Shown here one piece after another: positions 14,521-24,415 of a DNA stretch of 64,000 nt (position 1 is its first letter; every line of letters starts with the position of its first letter). Position numbers and translations under genes: made by a program. This DNA is from Pectobacterium zantedeschiae (GTDB lineage Bacteria; Pseudomonadota; Gammaproteobacteria; Enterobacterales; Enterobacteriaceae), in assembly GCF_004137795.1 (NCBI RefSeq), contig NZ_NWTM01000001.1:1043229-1107228 (forward strand), written 5' to 3'. A model generated the notes under the pieces. That model worked only from the letters and a program-made list of their open reading frames with translations. It searched no databases and was not told where the DNA came from.

Positions 14521-15471
14521 TCAGCTATTGTCACCGTCTTCTTGTGTAATCGGTGAAACGAAGTCATCGGGTTTGATTGCCAGCAGGTCACACTTCAAGT
14601 GGTCAATAACATGCTCAACCGTGTTGCCGATAAAGGCAGCGGAAAGGCCGGTTCGCCCCAGCGACCCTAATACCACGACACCGGCCTGTAAATGTTCTGC
14701 CAGATCGGGAATCACTTCTTCTGGAAGACCTTTTTCTACGTGCGTCACACGCTCATCCAGGCTGAACTTCTGCCGTAGCGACTTCATGGCGATAAGGTGC
14801 TGCCCACGAATCGCATCGTTGTAAACGCTAGGATCGAAATCAGGCAATTCAATAGCAATATTGATGGGAGTCACTGGATAGGCACCAACCAAATGAACCT
14901 CGGTTTGGTCAACCTGCTGAGCCAGTTCCAGCGTTTCTGATACCAGCTTGATATTGAGCGGATCGTGATAAGGGTCTTCGCTGGCCAGATTGACCGCAAC
15001 CAATGCACGGCCTTCGGTCGGCCATGGCTGATCTTTTACCATCCACACCGGGCAAGGGCATTTGCGCAGTAACTGCCAGTCTGTTGGCGTAAAGATAACC
15101 GCTTCTAGCCGATCGTGCTGATGTGCCATTTTCAACAACAGGTCATGGTTTCCAGAAATCACTTCCCGAATAATGGCTTCAAAGGGCTTATTGTGCCAAA
15201 CCACTTTGATTTCTATCGAAACACCTGCTTCAAGGTAGTATTTACACTGTTCCTCAATCCACTCGGTGCGCTGTTGAATAACACCCTGACGCATCTCCAC
15301 TCTTTCATCGGGAGAAAGCAGAGTAGTCATTTCATAAGAGAAATCATAAATCGGCAGAAATGCCTTGATACGGCCGCCAAGTCGCTGAACCAGGTAAACC
15401 GCCCGACGCAGCGCTGGTTGGTCATCCTGATTTGGGTCAATAGCTACCAGTAAATTCTGATACTTTGCCAT
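14521..15471 (-). CDS. uspE: Universal stress protein UspE
   Basis: A 316-residue tandem protein with two Usp domains (about 1-145 and 155-305). Each begins with a Usp-type strand ([20 protein letters not shown]; and the second with [15 protein letters not shown]), and the second ends with the nucleotide-loop motif [20 protein letters not shown]. UspE is a stress-response protein linked to adhesion and motility in E. coli. Located next to fnr, as in E. coli. AGGAG lies just upstream of the ATG. Confidence 0.94.
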   Translation of the reverse strand: MAKYQNLLVAIDPNQDDQPALRRAVYLVQRLGGRIKAFLPIYDFSYEMTTLLSPDERVEMRQGVIQQRTEWIEEQCKYYLEAGVSIEIKVVWHNKPFEAIIREVISGNHDLLLKMAHQHDRLEAVIFTPTDWQLLRKCPCPVWMVKDQPWPTEGRALVAVNLASEDPYHDPLNIKLVSETLELAQQVDQTEVHLVGAYPVTPINIAIELPDFDPSVYNDAIRGQHLIAMKSLRQKFSLDERVTHVEKGLPEEVIPDLAEHLQAGVVVLGSLGRTGLSAAFIGNTVEHVIDHLKCDLLAIKPDDFVSPITQEDGDNS

Positions 15472-15662
15472 AGCTCCTCCAAACAGCTGTTACTCCACAG
15501 CCTGTCAATCAAGAGTACCGCAATGGAATCGCTTTGGACAACAGAGATAAGCCGTAGAATAACAAAATAGGAAATATCACGAACAACGCGGGCAGGGAAG
15601 ATGAAACATTGTCACGGCCACAAGAAAAACAGTGGCCGCATCAAATAGTTAGACTGGAAAGA

Positions 15663-16409
15663 TTATTTACGTGAAGACCCGGCTAATTCGGAAAGTGCAT
15701 CAATATTCTCGATCGTGATGTATTTTCCTTTTACTGCCAGCGTACCGTTCTTCTGGAAACGCCCCAACAGACGGCTGATGGTTTCAACGGTCAGCCCCAG
15801 ATAGTTACCAATATCACCGCGCGTCATGGTCAGACGGAATTCACGTGGCGAGAAACCACGCTGAGCGAAACGACGGGAGAGGTTGTAAACAAACGCCGCC
15901 AGACGCTCTTCGGCGTTCTTTTTCGACAGCAGTAATATCATGTCCTGATCGCCACGGATTTCACCGCTCATCAGACGCATCATTTGCTGGCGCAGGTTAG
16001 GCATTTTCCCTGAGAGATCGTCCAGCGTCTCGAAAGGAATTTCACAGACCATCGAGGTTTCCAGCGCCTGAGCAAAACTGGGGTGTTGAGCGGTTCCGAT
16101 GGCATCAAAGCCAACTAAATCGCCCGCCAGATGAAAACCGGTGATCTGTTCATCGCCTTGTTCGGTGATGGTGTAGCTTTTTATCGTACCGGAGCGGATA
16201 GCGTACAGCGATCTCAGCTCATCACCAGCTTTAAACAACGCTTGCCCCTTCTGGATAGGCTTCTTCCTTTCAATGATGTTGTCGAGCTGATCAAGCTCGT
16301 GTTCATTCAGGGTGAAAGGGATGCATAGCTGACTGATACTGCAATCCTGACAGTGGATTGCACAACCGCCAGACTGGATGCGTCGGATAATTCGCTTTTC
16401 CGGGATCAT
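15663..16409 (-). CDS. fnr: Anaerobic regulator FNR
   Basis: Oxygen-sensing CRP-family transcription factor, 248 residues (E. coli 250). The [4Fe-4S] ligands C20, C23 and C29 are present in [11 protein letters not shown], and the fourth cysteine is in [11 protein letters not shown]. The C-terminal helix-turn-helix contains the recognition motif [13 protein letters not shown]. Sequence is almost identical to E. coli FNR. A candidate FNR box lies 20 bases upstream, consistent with the known autoregulation. Confidence 0.98.
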   Translation of the reverse strand: MIPEKRIIRRIQSGGCAIHCQDCSISQLCIPFTLNEHELDQLDNIIERKKPIQKGQALFKAGDELRSLYAIRSGTIKSYTITEQGDEQITGFHLAGDLVGFDAIGTAQHPSFAQALETSMVCEIPFETLDDLSGKMPNLRQQMMRLMSGEIRGDQDMILLLSKKNAEERLAAFVYNLSRRFAQRGFSPREFRLTMTRGDIGNYLGLTVETISRLLGRFQKNGTLAVKGKYITIENIDALSELAGSSRK

Positions 16410-16429
16410 AGGCTTTGCTCAGGCAATAA

Positions 16430-16443
16430 TTGATATTGGTCAA
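16430..16443 (-). promoter_or_regulatory. Candidate FNR box upstream of fnr
   Basis: TTGATATTGGTCAA on the plus strand (TTGACCAATATCAA on the coding strand), one base from the TTGAT-N4-ATCAA consensus. Its position just before the fnr start fits FNR autoregulation known in E. coli. Confidence 0.7.
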
Positions 16444-16677
16444 TTTTAACAGCTTTTATCGGCTGTGATAAGACCGACAATCATCGGAATAGACCAATAA
16501 ATAGTGAACTAACTATAATTTTTCGATTTTGCTGGAAGAGATCCCGATATATAAGCGCTGTGTGACGATAATATTATCATCCATTTCGTTATTGAACGGT
16601 TAACACATTGATTAATCCGAATCACTTACGGTGATAAGCAATTCGGTGGATAATTCTCATGCCTCGAAACGTTATAA

Positions 16678-17211
16678 TTATAGAGGTAAACTATTTTGGC
16701 GAGGTAAGTAGCCTTCATGCGCTAACAGCCACTGTTTACGATGAATCCCCCCCGCATAGCCCGTCAGTGCACCGCCTGTACCGATGACGCGATGGCACGG
16801 AACCACGATGCTGACAGGGTTTGAGCCATTTGCCATACCGACTGCACGCGCTGCGCCAGCGCGTCCCAACAGCGTAGCGAGTTCGCCGTATGTGGTAATT
16901 TCTCCGCAGGGGATTCGACGTAATTCCCGCCAAACCTGCTGTTGAAATTCCGTCCCTATGGACGCGACGGGCAGCGTATCAATAATCGCTAATTCGCCAT
17001 CAAAATAGCGTTGCAGACTGTCTGTCAAACCACCGGGATTATGGCGTGGTTGTAACGAAAAAGGATCATTTCGATAACTGCGATTGAGCGAGCGAAATAA
17101 ATCGTCTTCGTACTCTTGCCACTCGACGGCACGTAAATGATTATTTTCATCAGCAATAATCAATAATTCCCCAAGCGGGGTGGCCATCGTATCCTGAAAA
17201 AAAGTCTGCAT
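16678..17211 (-). CDS. ogt: Methylated-DNA--protein-cysteine methyltransferase
   Basis: Suicidal repair protein that transfers alkyl groups from O6-alkylguanine or O4-alkylthymine to its own cysteine. The start at 17211 (MQTFFQDTMATPLGELLII) gives 177 residues, close to E. coli Ogt; an in-frame extension to 17262 has no homologous residues. The active site is IVVPCHRVIG, and the helix-turn-helix segment RAVGMANGSNP is intact. Its position after fnr matches E. coli, favouring Ogt over Ada. Confidence 0.93.
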   Translation of the reverse strand: MQTFFQDTMATPLGELLIIADENNHLRAVEWQEYEDDLFRSLNRSYRNDPFSLQPRHNPGGLTDSLQRYFDGELAIIDTLPVASIGTEFQQQVWRELRRIPCGEITTYGELATLLGRAGAARAVGMANGSNPVSIVVPCHRVIGTGGALTGYAGGIHRKQWLLAHEGYLPRQNSLPL

Positions 17212-17839
17212 AGTGATTCCTTGTCGTTTCTTACGCGCTTGACACTTTCCTGCATCTCTCATGAGTTACACGCCGATTATCCGGCATCATCAGGCGGATT
17301 GAAAATAAAATGCGAGATCTGTCACGCGGTGAGGTGAAAAAAGAGCAAGCCATCACGATCGTAATCCAGAGTGACCCCGAGATGTTGTTAGCCTGGCAAG
17401 CTATTTACATAGCAGGCTGATTTGAATGTGGTGAGCAACGCTGTTTTAGAGAGAATCCCGTTGATGCGCGCGCACTTAAGAGAGGCGATGCATATTCAAC
17501 GTGAGGTATGTGAGATATTAACATCTAATATTGTTAATAAAATCAAATGCTAATATGGCTTCGGGCAAATTGTATTTATGAGAGATAAAACAGGTCAATC
17601 TTCATCCTACTGCCAGATAACATCATCACATGGCAATAATGTGAAGGTGAACGATATCGGGATGTTCTATTTTTTATGGTAAAGACGTAAGCGTATGGGT
17701 GTGATTTACCATGATGAAAATCACTATACCAGTCCCTTAATTGGTTGAACTGTACCAGTCGATTCGGTGAAATTTTTTAGCGTCCTGTTTTATGTACGAA
17801 TAGCTATGTGCCCTACGTTATTTGGAGGAAATACGCAGA
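17212..17839. other. Intergenic region with repeats upstream of the Gfo/Idh gene
   Basis: About 630 bases, no certain gene. It contains an inverted repeat ATTAACA-N8-TGTTAAT (17517-17538), an inverted repeat GTGATTT/AAATCAC (17701-17724) and a near-identical 12-bp direct repeat ACTATACCAGTC / ACTGTACCAGTC (17723-17734 and 17749-17760). These precede the Gfo/Idh gene and may be operators. A 36-codon frame at 17310-17420 is noted separately. Confidence 0.45.
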
Positions 17840-19135
17840 ATGAAAAAGAAATATGCCGTAGTGGGAACGGGTGGCCGCGCAGGCCTTTATCTGGAGTCGA
17901 TCGCCAGAGATTATCAGGATCAGGGACAATTCGTTGCTTTTTGCGATACAAACCAGACGCGAATGGATTACGCCAACCGTATTGTCCATAAATTCGGACA
18001 CGATAATGTGGCAACGTATCACGCCGATCGGTTTGAGCAGATGATCGCGGAAACCAAGCCAGATATTGTTATTGTGACGTCTATCGATCGGACGCATCAC
18101 CATTATATTATCCGGGCAATGGAATTAGGCTGTGATGTCATCAGTGAAAAACCGATGACGATTGACGAAGAGAAATGCCAGTCCATTATTGATGCGATTA
18201 ACCGCACTGGCCGTAAATTACGCGTGACCTTTAATTACCGTTACGCGCCACATCACAGTAAAGTCCGCGAATTAATTGCCGCAGGATTAATTGGTGAGGT
18301 CTATTCCGTTCATTTTGAGTGGCTGCTGAATACCGAACACGGAGCAGATTATTTTCGTCGTTGGCACCGTGACAAGCGTAATAGCGGCGGGCTGTTGGTG
18401 CACAAATCCACGCACCATTTCGACCTGGTCAATTTCTGGCTGAACAGCGAGCCGGAAACGGTTTATGCGCAAGGCGATTTGCGTTTTTATGGCAAAGCCA
18501 ATGCTGAAGCACGTGGTGTCACGGCATTCTATTCACGTTCACATAATAGCGCTGCGGCGGAAAACGATCCGTTTGCGTTGCATATGAATCAAAGCGAACA
18601 GCTGACGGCGTTATATTTAGACGCTGAACACGAAGATGGTTATTACCGCGATAAAAGCGTATTCGATGACGGTATTAATATTGAAGATGTGCTGGGTGTG
18701 ATGGTGCGATATAAGAGCAAAGCCATTATGACGTATTCATTAAATGCGTATTTACCCTGGGAAGGGTTGAATGTGGTGTTTAATGGCAGCAACGGTCGGT
18801 TAGAAATGAAACTGGTGGAAAAATCTTATGTAAACGGAGGCGGACAAAAAGAGGATGAAGGTGCGCTGAATGAATGTGAAATAAAGATCTATCCGATGTT
18901 TGACGAGCCTTATGTCGTACCGGTTGAATTTAAAGCCGGCGGACACGGCGGCGGCGATCAGGTCATGTTAAACGATCTGTTTGGTACACCGGAACCCGAT
19001 CCATTACATCGTGCAGCGGATTATCGCGATGGGGCTATGTCTATTTTAACCGGCATTGCTGCCAATCGATCATTACGCACCGAACTGCCAGTGAAAATAA
19101 GCGAGTTGGCGGTCAACCTGAAAAGAGAGAATTAA
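17840..19135 (+). CDS. Gfo/Idh/MocA family oxidoreductase
   Basis: A 431-residue NAD(P)-dependent dehydrogenase, probably acting on a sugar or sugar acid. The start at 17840 (MKKKYAVVGTGGRAGLYLES) follows TTTGGAGGAA; the frame is open slightly further up. The Rossmann motif is VVGTGGRAG and the family EKP signature is DVISEKPMTIDEE; a catalytic-type histidine lies in HKSTHHFDLVNFW. It is followed 110 bases later by a sugar-binding protein gene on the same strand, suggesting a catabolic unit. The substrate cannot be read from the sequence. Confidence 0.85.
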   Translation: MKKKYAVVGTGGRAGLYLESIARDYQDQGQFVAFCDTNQTRMDYANRIVHKFGHDNVATYHADRFEQMIAETKPDIVIVTSIDRTHHHYIIRAMELGCDVISEKPMTIDEEKCQSIIDAINRTGRKLRVTFNYRYAPHHSKVRELIAAGLIGEVYSVHFEWLLNTEHGADYFRRWHRDKRNSGGLLVHKSTHHFDLVNFWLNSEPETVYAQGDLRFYGKANAEARGVTAFYSRSHNSAAAENDPFALHMNQSEQLTALYLDAEHEDGYYRDKSVFDDGINIEDVLGVMVRYKSKAIMTYSLNAYLPWEGLNVVFNGSNGRLEMKLVEKSYVNGGGQKEDEGALNECEIKIYPMFDEPYVVPVEFKAGGHGGGDQVMLNDLFGTPEPDPLHRAADYRDGAMSILTGIAANRSLRTELPVKISELAVNLKREN

Positions 19136-19244
19136 TCAGAGTCTCTGCCATGTCGGCAGAAAAAGCTTCCGCATCCGTAGTACCTGTCTGCCCCTAAAAG
19201 GGAAGCGGGTGGAAACCTCCGAATACAATTATAAGGGTTCTATT

Positions 19245-20564
19245 ATGGCGAAAACACGGAACACATTATCTCATCTACTCCTGCTTTGTGCTGCTCTTCC
19301 CTTGGGGGCGGCATTTTCTCACTCTGCTGACGCTGCCGAGATACGCATCTCCTGGTGGGGCGGTAATCAGCGACATGAGGCTACGCTGGCTGCTATTAAC
19401 GCGTTTCAAAAAGCTAATCCGACGATTACTGTCAAAGCCGAATATGCCGGCTGGGACGGCTACCTTTCCCGTCTGTCAACCCAGATGGCTGGGGGGCAAG
19501 AGCCTGATGTTATTCGCATTGACTGGAACTGGCTGCCGCAGTTTTCCCGTAATGGCGACGGTTTTTATGATTTGAATAAGCAAAAAGACACGCTGGGGCT
19601 GAGTGATTTTCCGCCTAACTACCTGAAAACGGCGGATGTAAAAGGGAAGCTGCAAGGTCTCCCGATTTCGATGACGTCCCGCAGTATGATTTACAATAAA
19701 ACTACGTGGGACAATGCGGGCGTTGCTTATCCGAAAACCTGGGATGAGCTGTTCGCCGCTGGCCCGGTGTTTAAACAAAAACTGGGTGATAATTACTATC
19801 CGCTCGGCGTAGCCCAAGGGGCAAGTGATGTGCTGGATATTCTCACGCTCGGTCGTAGCTATATGGCGCAGAAATACGGCATCGATATGATCGATGAGAA
19901 GAAGCAAAGTATTGCCTATAGCCGCGATCAGGTGCGGGAACTTTTCGGCTTTTATAAAAAGTTGGTTGACTCCCATGTGATACCCGATCAGCGTTATTTT
20001 TCCTCGTTCGGGCGTACCAATGTCTATGAGATTCGTCCGTGGATTAACGGCGAATTAGCTGGTATGTATCTGTGGGATTCCGCCATCTATACCTATTCGA
20101 GCAATATGCCGAAAGAGGCCGTATTGGAAACCGGGCCGTTCATCACGATGCCGGATGCTAAAGACTCGGGCCTGACAAGCAAACCCTCCTCACTGTTTGC
20201 GATCAGCAAGAACACTAAGCATCCAAAAGAAGCGGCGATGCTGATGAATTTCATGCTGAGTAATCCAGAAGGCGTGAAGGCCGTTGGGCTGCAAAACGGC
20301 ATGCCTGCGAATCCGAAAGCACAAAAACTGCTGGAAGATATCGGCGTGATCAATCCTGGTAATCTATTAGCCAATGCTTATCGGGCAGCCGCTGCACAGC
20401 CTGAATCAAAGGTGCCCGTTTCACCGTTTATGGAAAATCAGGAATTGGTTCAGCTATGGACAACGAGCCTGCAAAAACTGGATTACGGCAATGGTGAAGT
20501 GAATAAGGTTGCCGATGATTTCCTCAGTGGCGCTAACCGTATATTAAAACGCGCCATTCGATAA
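19245..20564 (+). CDS. TogB-like ABC transporter sugar-binding protein
   Basis: A 439-residue family 1 extracellular solute-binding protein. The signal peptide runs to about residue 30 (cleavage near SADA-AEIR). The mature start EIRISWWGGNQRHEATL and the segments AEYAGWDGYLSRL, GGQEPDVIRIDWNWLP and GFYDLNKQKDTL closely resemble TogB, the oligogalacturonide-binding protein of Dickeya/Pectobacterium. No permease or ATPase genes are next to it, so it is an orphan that must use a transporter encoded elsewhere. Start chosen at ATG 19245 because the signal peptide begins there. Exact ligand is unknown; I therefore give no symbol. Confidence 0.83.
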   Translation: MAKTRNTLSHLLLLCAALPLGAAFSHSADAAEIRISWWGGNQRHEATLAAINAFQKANPTITVKAEYAGWDGYLSRLSTQMAGGQEPDVIRIDWNWLPQFSRNGDGFYDLNKQKDTLGLSDFPPNYLKTADVKGKLQGLPISMTSRSMIYNKTTWDNAGVAYPKTWDELFAAGPVFKQKLGDNYYPLGVAQGASDVLDILTLGRSYMAQKYGIDMIDEKKQSIAYSRDQVRELFGFYKKLVDSHVIPDQRYFSSFGRTNVYEIRPWINGELAGMYLWDSAIYTYSSNMPKEAVLETGPFITMPDAKDSGLTSKPSSLFAISKNTKHPKEAAMLMNFMLSNPEGVKAVGLQNGMPANPKAQKLLEDIGVINPGNLLANAYRAAAAQPESKVPVSPFMENQELVQLWTTSLQKLDYGNGEVNKVADDFLSGANRILKRAIR

Positions 20565-20581
20565 CCAACGATTGTTAACGT

Positions 20582-20618
20582 GCGATGCCATATCCTTTGT
20601 GATAGGGCATCGCTATTT
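20582..20618. terminator. Hairpin between the TogB-like gene and sodC
   Basis: Stem GCGATGCCATATC (20582-20594) with GATAGGGCATCGC (20601-20613), one mismatch, then TATTTTT on the plus strand. It sits between two convergent genes. Confidence 0.75.
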
Positions 20619-20630
20619 TTCCTTCTTGAT

Positions 20631-21155
20631 TTACTTAATCACACCACACGCCATGCGGGCACCGCCACCTCCCAGCTTTGCGGGCATATCCGCGTAGTTA
20701 TCCCCGCCGACATGCACCATCAATGCATGATTTTTTACCTCAGACAGTGATTTTATCCGAGGAGCCAGAATCGGATACGTTGCCGTGCCGTCGGTATTAG
20801 CTACTAATCCGGGCAAATCGCCTAAATGCCCTTGATCGTTATAGGGCCCAAGGTGTTTACCGGTTTTTTTCGGATCGAGGTGGCCGCCTGCTGCAAGCGC
20901 CGGAACGGACTTACCGTCTTGCTCGGCAGGTTCACAACTGGCATTTTCATGTACGTGGAATCCATGGACACCCGCGTCCAGTCCCTTCAGATTCGGAGTG
21001 AAAAGCAGGCCATAGGGCGTTTCCGTAATGGAGACTTCACCGATACTGTTGCCAGCACCAGTAGGCAGTGCTTCATTCAGCGTAACCGTGGTGCTTGCCG
21101 CGAAGGTAGAACAGGAAAAGAGCACGCCTGTCAGGATAAGTGCCTTCAGTTTCAT
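20631..21155 (-). CDS. sodC: Periplasmic Cu,Zn superoxide dismutase
   Basis: Dismutates superoxide in the periplasm. The 174-residue precursor has a signal peptide ending near STFAA. Copper and zinc ligands are visible in GVHGFHVHENASCEP, GGHLDP, GPYNDQGHLGDLPG and MVHVGGDNYAD, and the disulfide cysteines are in ASCEP and RMACGVI. Length and motifs fit monomeric bacterial SodC, which helps withstand host oxidative burst. Confidence 0.95.
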   Translation of the reverse strand: MKLKALILTGVLFSCSTFAASTTVTLNEALPTGAGNSIGEVSITETPYGLLFTPNLKGLDAGVHGFHVHENASCEPAEQDGKSVPALAAGGHLDPKKTGKHLGPYNDQGHLGDLPGLVANTDGTATYPILAPRIKSLSEVKNHALMVHVGGDNYADMPAKLGGGGARMACGVIK

Positions 21156-21197
21156 TGTCTTTTGCCTCTTAGGTTTTGAGTGTCCGATGATTTTAGC

Positions 21198-22427
21198 TCA
21201 TGCCCTTTCTGCCGTGAGCTGTACCGTGCTGATGGTGCGTGCGCGAAAACCTGCTTCGCAATAGCAAAGGTAAAACACCCACAGGCGCTGGAAAGATTCA
21301 TCAAAGCCTTGCGCATTTAGCCTATGCCACTGTTGATAAAAACGCTGACGCCATTCACAGAGGGTGCGGGCATAATCCTGACCGATATCAAACAGATCGC
21401 GAGTGATAAAGTCGGTATGCCGCGTCATGGTTGTGGTCATCACAGTAATCGAGGGCAGAAAACCACCGGGGAAAATATAGCGTTGGATAAAGTCCACATT
21501 ACGGCAGTAATGGCTGTAGCGCTGGTCAGCAATCGTGATTGCCTGAAGCACCATACGGCCCTGTGGACGCAGCAATTGTTGGCAGCGTGTGAAGAAGGTG
21601 GGCAAATAGGCTTTGCCAACGGCTTCGATCATTTCGACTGATACCAGCTTGTCATACTGGCCGGTCAATACGCGGTAATCCTGTAGCAGCACAGTCACTT
21701 TATGACTCAGTCCCGCTTGCTGGATACGCTCAACTGCATAGTCATACTGCTGCTGTGACAGCGTAGTCGTGGTGACGTGACAGCCATATTCACGAGCGGC
21801 CAGTTCGGCTAATCCTCCCCATCCGGTGCCAATTTCCAACAAATGATCGGTTTCACACAACGCTAACTGTTCACAGAGACGACGGAGCTTGGCGCGCTGC
21901 GCCTCCTCCAGCGACATGTCGGGTTGCTGATACCAGGCGCTGGAATAGAGCATCTCGCTATCGAGAAAACTGCGATAAAAATGGTTGCCCAGATCGTAAT
22001 GGGCGGCGATGTTTTTCTTCGCCTGCTCTGGATGATTACGGCGGCACCAGTGGATAAACCGATGAAATGGTCTCGTGATCCAGCCAAAACGCGTTTCAAG
22101 CGTATCGATTAACGTCTGATTCTGTGCCAATAACTGAAGAACGAGCGTGAGGTTTGTTGAACTCCAGTCGCCATCAATATAGCTTTCTCCGGCGGCTATA
22201 CTCCCGCCCAACAAGATACGACGATAAACACGAGGATGGTGTACCGTGATGTCACCTTGCAGCGCCGCGTGTTGATCCCCGAATAACGATTCATTACCTC
22301 CTGATTCGAGGAGGCGCACACTGCCGTTTTCTATTCGCCCAAGCAAGGCAAATACCATTTTTCTGGCTCGGGCATAGCGAGCAGTATCGTACGGGTGACG
22401 CACCAACTGTGTTTCCGTTGAGCTCAT
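21198..22427 (-). CDS. Cyclopropane-fatty-acyl-phospholipid synthase family methyltransferase
   Basis: A 409-residue SAM-dependent methyltransferase of the CFA/mycolic acid type. The SAM-binding motif is LLEIGTGWGGLAELAAREYG, followed by the family segments YDKLVSVEMIEAVG and FIQRYIFPGGFLPS. It is the last gene of a five-gene operon and overlaps the previous stop by one base (TAATG). Because a DUF1365 gene and a flavin oxidase precede it, it is more likely the specialised enzyme of this cluster than the housekeeping Cfa. Predicted product is a methylated or cyclopropanated membrane acyl chain; which one is not readable. Confidence 0.88.
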   Translation of the reverse strand: MSSTETQLVRHPYDTARYARARKMVFALLGRIENGSVRLLESGGNESLFGDQHAALQGDITVHHPRVYRRILLGGSIAAGESYIDGDWSSTNLTLVLQLLAQNQTLIDTLETRFGWITRPFHRFIHWCRRNHPEQAKKNIAAHYDLGNHFYRSFLDSEMLYSSAWYQQPDMSLEEAQRAKLRRLCEQLALCETDHLLEIGTGWGGLAELAAREYGCHVTTTTLSQQQYDYAVERIQQAGLSHKVTVLLQDYRVLTGQYDKLVSVEMIEAVGKAYLPTFFTRCQQLLRPQGRMVLQAITIADQRYSHYCRNVDFIQRYIFPGGFLPSITVMTTTMTRHTDFITRDLFDIGQDYARTLCEWRQRFYQQWHRLNAQGFDESFQRLWVFYLCYCEAGFRARTISTVQLTAERA

Positions 22428-23149
22428 TAGTTGTCCTTCTTTCCAGACTGCGGATGAGGATAAACGGGAGAACGTTTAATCCACAGTTTCAAAGCCTGCC
22501 AATATATGGTGCAGGCGGTCTTCATCGTCATTAACGGCAGGGACCAAAGCTGGTTACGTAGGGCGGCGCGAGTGAGCGGCTGACGATGCAGTAATAGCGT
22601 CGCATCAAATTCGCGTCCTTGCCTGTGATTCTCGATATGGATCCTCAAACGCTCGACGGGCGGCGTGAGTCGCCAGTGGTACACCATATCCATCGGGTTA
22701 AAAGGCGACACGTGAAACGCCTTGGAAATGGGGGTAGAACCATCGGGGACGACGGCATATGTATGACGTTCGTTCCAGGGCGTATTTCGCACTTCTGCCA
22801 ATAACCAGCGTAGCTGGTTATGCTCATCGTACAAATAATAGAAATTAACCGGATTGAAATAGCAGCCAAAATAGCGTAGTTGGCATAGCAGCAAGACCTT
22901 CCCTGTGAGGCGTTCCCCAGTCAGTTCCGCAATGCGATCCTGTGCTTTGGTTTTGATATCACCGCCACCGAGGTAATCACCGCGATAAAATGACGCTGGA
23001 GCAAAACGCTCCAATGCAATGCCTACGTGCGGCAAGGAGGGGATTTCATCTAAATCGATTAACGCCATGAATAATGCATAGTCGAAACGATGCGTGACGG
23101 GCGTAAAACGTCGATGACGAACCTTACCCACATACAGCGCGCTATTCAT
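22427..23149 (-). CDS. DUF1365 family protein
   Basis: A 240-residue protein of the DUF1365 family, with the typical N-terminus NSALYVGKVRHRRFTPVTHRF and the FYRGDYLG and FYYLYD segments. The ATG at 23149 has AAGG eight bases upstream; it overlaps the end of the flavin oxidase gene by eight bases. Family members almost always lie between a flavin amine oxidase-like gene and a CFA synthase-like gene, as here. Its function is unknown; partner in lipid modification is inference from context. Confidence 0.85.
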   Translation of the reverse strand: MNSALYVGKVRHRRFTPVTHRFDYALFMALIDLDEIPSLPHVGIALERFAPASFYRGDYLGGGDIKTKAQDRIAELTGERLTGKVLLLCQLRYFGCYFNPVNFYYLYDEHNQLRWLLAEVRNTPWNERHTYAVVPDGSTPISKAFHVSPFNPMDMVYHWRLTPPVERLRIHIENHRQGREFDATLLLHRQPLTRAALRNQLWSLPLMTMKTACTIYWQALKLWIKRSPVYPHPQSGKKDN

Positions 23150-24410
23150 ATTGCACACCTTGTTCGATGTGGTTGACGATATCCAGCGCGCTTCTTACAC
23201 CGTCTTCATGAAAACCGTTATACCAATAGGCACCACAAAACCAGCTACGGTTGTGCCCACTAATACATTCACGTTGCTGTTGATATTCCGTCGTCTGTTG
23301 AGTAAATACGGGGTGATGATAAACCGCGCGATGCAAGATTTTACTCGGGTCGATATCTTGCTGAGGGTTCAACGAAACACAGAAAGTGGTGGATGAACCA
23401 ATGCCTTGCAGGATGTTCATGTTATAGGTGACGGACGCACGCGAACGGCTAAATGCCTGATCGACCGGTAGACGGTAATTCCAACTGGCCCATGCCCGTC
23501 GGCTACGAGGTAAAAGTCGGGTATCGGTATGCAAAATCACGTGGTTAGGTTGATAACGTATGCCACCGAGAATGTGCTGCTCATTGGGCATAGGCGTTTC
23601 CAACAGCGCCAGCGCCTGATCGGAATGGCAGGCAAAAATAACCTGATCGAACCGATATACCTGTTCGGCGGTATGCACCGTAACGCCTGCGTCATCGCGT
23701 GTTACCTGACTGACAGGCGTTTGGAGGTGGATCGTCGCTCGATCGCGGATACGCTCGGCAATACGCCGCACATATTCCCGCGAACCTCCGGGTACCACCA
23801 TCCACTGCGGACGATTGACCAAATCCAATAGCCCATGATGATTGAAGAAGGTCAGGAAAAGTGACAGGGGAAAATGTCGCATATCTTCAAGCGATGATGA
23901 CCAAATCGCCGCGCCCATGGGCAAAAGATAGTGCTGAGCAAAGAACGACGAGAACTTTTCCTGCTGCAATAAATGGCTTAGCGTCAGCCCCTGATAATTA
24001 CCGTCAGTCAGATATTGCTTGCACACGCGGTTAAAGCGCACGATTTCCGCAATAAAGCGATAAAACGCGGGGCGTAAAAGGTTGCCGCGCTGGGCAAACA
24101 GCGTGTTTAAGGTATGCCCGTTATATTCCAGCCCAGAAACCGGATTACTAACCGAGAAGCTCATTTCTGTAGGCTGGCCGGTTAACCCCAGTTCATCCAG
24201 CAGAGCAATGAAGTTTGGATAGGTCCGCTCGTTATAGACAATAAACCCGGTATCGATGGCATAGGTAATGCCATGCTGAACCACATCGACCGTTGCCGTG
24301 TGGCCCCCCAGATAATCGTTCGCTTCAAATACTGACACATGAAAGCGCTCGGATAACTTGAGCGCGCAGGTTAAACCGGAAATGCCGCTACCAATAATGG
24401 CAATCTTCAT
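23142..24410 (-). CDS. FAD-dependent amine oxidase-like oxidoreductase
   Basis: A 422-residue flavoprotein. The N-terminal dinucleotide-binding motif KIAIIGSGISGLTCALKL is followed by VFEANDYLGGHTATV and by the second FAD contact VIFACHSDQALALL. The start at 24410 has AAGG seven bases upstream; an in-frame extension to 24452 overlaps the SDR gene. Homologues in alphaproteobacterial singlet-oxygen regulons have been tied to unusual fatty acid synthesis; transferring that role here is inference. It sits between the SDR and DUF1365 genes in one operon. Confidence 0.85.
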   Translation of the reverse strand: MKIAIIGSGISGLTCALKLSERFHVSVFEANDYLGGHTATVDVVQHGITYAIDTGFIVYNERTYPNFIALLDELGLTGQPTEMSFSVSNPVSGLEYNGHTLNTLFAQRGNLLRPAFYRFIAEIVRFNRVCKQYLTDGNYQGLTLSHLLQQEKFSSFFAQHYLLPMGAAIWSSSLEDMRHFPLSLFLTFFNHHGLLDLVNRPQWMVVPGGSREYVRRIAERIRDRATIHLQTPVSQVTRDDAGVTVHTAEQVYRFDQVIFACHSDQALALLETPMPNEQHILGGIRYQPNHVILHTDTRLLPRSRRAWASWNYRLPVDQAFSRSRASVTYNMNILQGIGSSTTFCVSLNPQQDIDPSKILHRAVYHHPVFTQQTTEYQQQRECISGHNRSWFCGAYWYNGFHEDGVRSALDIVNHIEQGVQYE

Positions 24411-24415
24411 ATTTT

